Of a stretch of DNA of 5,002 nucleotides, positions 3,740 through 5,002 are shown one piece after another. Both the position numbers and the translations under genes were made by a program. The DNA is from Cyanobacteriota bacterium (GTDB taxonomy: Bacteria; Cyanobacteriota; Cyanobacteriia; Leptolyngbyales; Leptolyngbyaceae): contig JAIXVO010000526.1 of NCBI GenBank assembly GCA_027482985.1, positions 1-5,002 of the forward strand, given 5' to 3'. Each line of letters opens with the position of its first letter. Within the stretch, counting starts at the first letter, position 1. The notes below the pieces were generated by a model. It was not told the DNA's origin. It saw only the letters and a program-made list of their open reading frames with translations, and did not search any database.

Positions 3740-5002
3740 CTACATGGAATTCCCCTGATCCTGATCGTCCTCTCGGTAAATCCACGGCGATGTCCCATTC
3801 CAGGGCGCAAATAGCGGTAGGAGCAACAGACCAGGTACCGCCGCCGCTAGGGTGATCAGGAAAAACAACGCCCACCCTTGTCCCGTCGCTCCTGCCAGCC
3901 ACACGGAGGCATCGCTAGGGAGCCAGGTGGGTAGTCGTTGCGCCAGTTCTCCCGCTAATGGCCCCGCCACCAAATCCCGCCCCACGGCCATCAGACTGGA
4001 GAGTAAGGCGAACTGAGTCGCGGAGAAGCGGGGATTACAGAGGCTAATCAGAAAGCCGACAAAGCCCGCCGTGGCCAACCCGCCACAAAAGTTTTCGATA
4101 TTAATGGCAATCACCATCGCCGTCAAATTTTTGCCAATCACCGCCAGCAAGTAATAGCCCAGGTTACTGACAGCTTGCAGCGTGCCGAAGACCCACAGCG
4201 ATCGATTAATCCCAATTTTGCTGAGCACTGCCCCCCCTGCCAGAGTGCCGACGATGGTGGCAATCAGTCCCATCCCTTGCCGAATCGTGCCAATGTCGCC
4301 ATCGGAGAAGCCCAACCCCTTCGCACCCAGGAAGGGAATCGCCATCTTCGCGACCATCGCATCCCCCAGCCGAAACAGAATGATGAAAATCAAGGTGAAC
4401 AGAGCTTGCCGCCAGCCCAACCGCTGCCCAAATTCCTGAAACGGCTGGACAACCGCTTGCTGCAACGTCTCTGGGGGGCGATCGCGCCGCTTCGGTTCCG
4501 GTGCCCAGATCGAGGTCACCACGCCCACCCCCAGCAGCGCCGCCATCACCACATAAACCCAATGCCACGCCATGCGATCGGCCAGGTTAAAAGCAATCCA
4601 CCCCGTCAGCAACATCGCCAGCCGATAGCCCAGGATACTGAGAGAGGCACCCGCCCCCGTTTCCCGTTCTTCCAACACATCTGCTCGATAGGCATCGATC
4701 GCAATGTCCTGCGTCGCACTCAGAAACGCCAGTCCCAACGCCGTGAAGGCCAGCAGTTGTAACGCCGACCCGCGTTGATCAGGGGTGAGCGTCGCGATCG
4801 CGGCCATCTGCACCGCAACCGCCAGGATGATCGCCATCAAGCTGATTTGGCTGATCACCATCCACCCACGACGGCGACCAAGAAACGGCGGCACATAGCG
4901 ATCGAGGAACGGCGACCAGAGAAACTTCAACGAATAGGGCAAACTCACCAGCGTAAACCAGCCGATCGTCCGTAAATCCAGTTGAGTCCGCGTCATCCAC
5001 CC
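3740..5002 (-). CDS. ampG: AmpG-type MFS permease (N-terminus beyond window edge)
   Basis: An inner-membrane major facilitator of the AmpG family, whose enterobacterial member imports anhydromuropeptides released during cell-wall recycling. 420 codons are visible. A Met occurs at 4996, but the frame stays open to the edge as GWMT, and AmpG proteins have an AWMT at this point after a first helix, so I infer that the true start and one helix lie outside. Counting from that Met: LPYSLKFLWSPFLDRYVPP (19-37) then the basic loop LGRRRGW (39-45), TQDIAIDAYRADVL (95-108), GYRLAMLLTG (123-132), PEP followed by a long charged cytoplasmic linker (166-195), and ENFCGGLATAGFVGFLISL (301-319) with F324-SATQFALLSSL. 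These match AmpG closely. The protein ends at an acidic tail (YREDDQDQGNSM), without the two extra C-terminal helices of the E. coli protein, so roughly 12 helices are expected. Muropeptide transport is likely by family but not proven for cyanobacterial members. Confidence 0.88.
   Translation of the reverse strand, partial: GWMTRTQLDLRTIGWFTLVSLPYSLKFLWSPFLDRYVPPFLGRRRGWMVISQISLMAIILAVAVQMAAIATLTPDQRGSALQLLAFTALGLAFLSATQDIAIDAYRADVLEERETGAGASLSILGYRLAMLLTGWIAFNLADRMAWHWVYVVMAALLGVGVVTSIWAPEPKRRDRPPETLQQAVVQPFQEFGQRLGWRQALFTLIFIILFRLGDAMVAKMAIPFLGAKGLGFSDGDIGTIRQGMGLIATIVGTLAGGAVLSKIGINRSLWVFGTLQAVSNLGYYLLAVIGKNLTAMVIAINIENFCGGLATAGFVGFLISLCNPRFSATQFALLSSLMAVGRDLVAGPLAGELAQRLPTWLPSDASVWLAGATGQGWALFFLITLAAAVPGLLLLPLFAPWNGTSPWIYREDDQDQGNSM

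Larger units (their letters stand above)
384..4801. repeat. HIP1 palindromes (GCGATCGC), eleven dispersed copies
   Basis: Exact copies start at 384, 1041, 1281, 1854, 2818, 2993, 3101, 3120, 3400, 4478 and 4794. That is one per about 455 bp, against about 0.08 expected in 5 kb for a random octamer at equal base frequencies. Eight lie inside coding regions, one in the divergent spacer (1281), one in the GNAT-to-YihY gap (2818), and one begins at the final base of the 56-codon gene's stop (1854), which also places it in the YihY-family frame. HIP1 is a well-known highly over-represented palindrome of many cyanobacterial genomes; its function is unsettled, with links to methylation and DNA repair proposed. 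Confidence 0.9.

Noticed and set aside
4175..4762. Open frame of 195 codons on the plus strand, opposite the AmpG-like gene
   Set aside because: Its product is rich in Arg, Gln, Pro and His with no domain or hydrophobic pattern, as expected of an antisense shadow of a GC-rich membrane-protein gene. The opposite strand carries an unambiguous family match.
1..5002. tRNA, rRNA, CRISPR array, transposase or attachment site
   Set aside because: I looked for cloverleaf-like or regularly spaced repeats, transposase-like proteins and terminal inverted repeats and saw none; the only repeat family is HIP1.

Overview
The window looks like chromosomal DNA from a cyanobacterium. The strongest sign is eleven copies of the palindrome GCGATCGC (HIP1) in 5 kb, where roughly 0.1 would be expected by chance. 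The protein types agree: a lipoprotein PstS, a cyanobacterial-style SRPBCC protein, a GNAT protein opening with a cyanobacterial-looking N-terminus, and tiny hydrophobic proteins. I cannot name the genus. I see no mobile element, RNA gene, CRISPR array or sign of recent transfer, so this reads as core or conserved accessory chromosome.

Left part (1-1206, all on the minus strand). The N-terminal 147 codons of a phosphate-binding lipoprotein PstS run off the left edge. Upstream of its start lies a good Shine-Dalgarno sequence and a candidate Pho box (488-506). A hairpin with an 8-bp perfect outer stem (596-629) separates pstS from the next gene, an SRPBCC (START-like) lipid/ligand-binding protein at 634-1206.

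Middle part (1207-1854). A divergent spacer carries an 11-bp palindrome (TTTTGTCAAAA) that supplies -35-like hexamers on both strands. It is followed on the plus strand by two very small two-helix membrane proteins, of 64 and 56 codons. They share the motif [KR]G[LV]GLLxxIPxxVxWxL and look like a tandem duplication. The second is short enough to be missed by common length cutoffs. Its last 81 bp overlap, in antisense, the end of the next gene.

Right part (1774-5002, all on the minus strand). In transcription order this is an AmpG-type MFS permease (cut by the right edge), a 76-aa single-pass membrane protein of unknown family, a GNAT acetyltransferase 6 bp further on, and a YihY/BrkB-family six-helix membrane protein. 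Spacing is 87, 6 and 52 bp, so the last three could form one transcription unit, possibly with the permease. Three of the four are membrane proteins, and AmpG relatives import cell-wall fragments, so an envelope-related role is a reasonable guess, but nothing in the sequence proves it.

I did not find a clearly new multi-gene system. The best leads are the paired small membrane proteins and the unidentified 76-aa protein coupled to the acetyltransferase gene.
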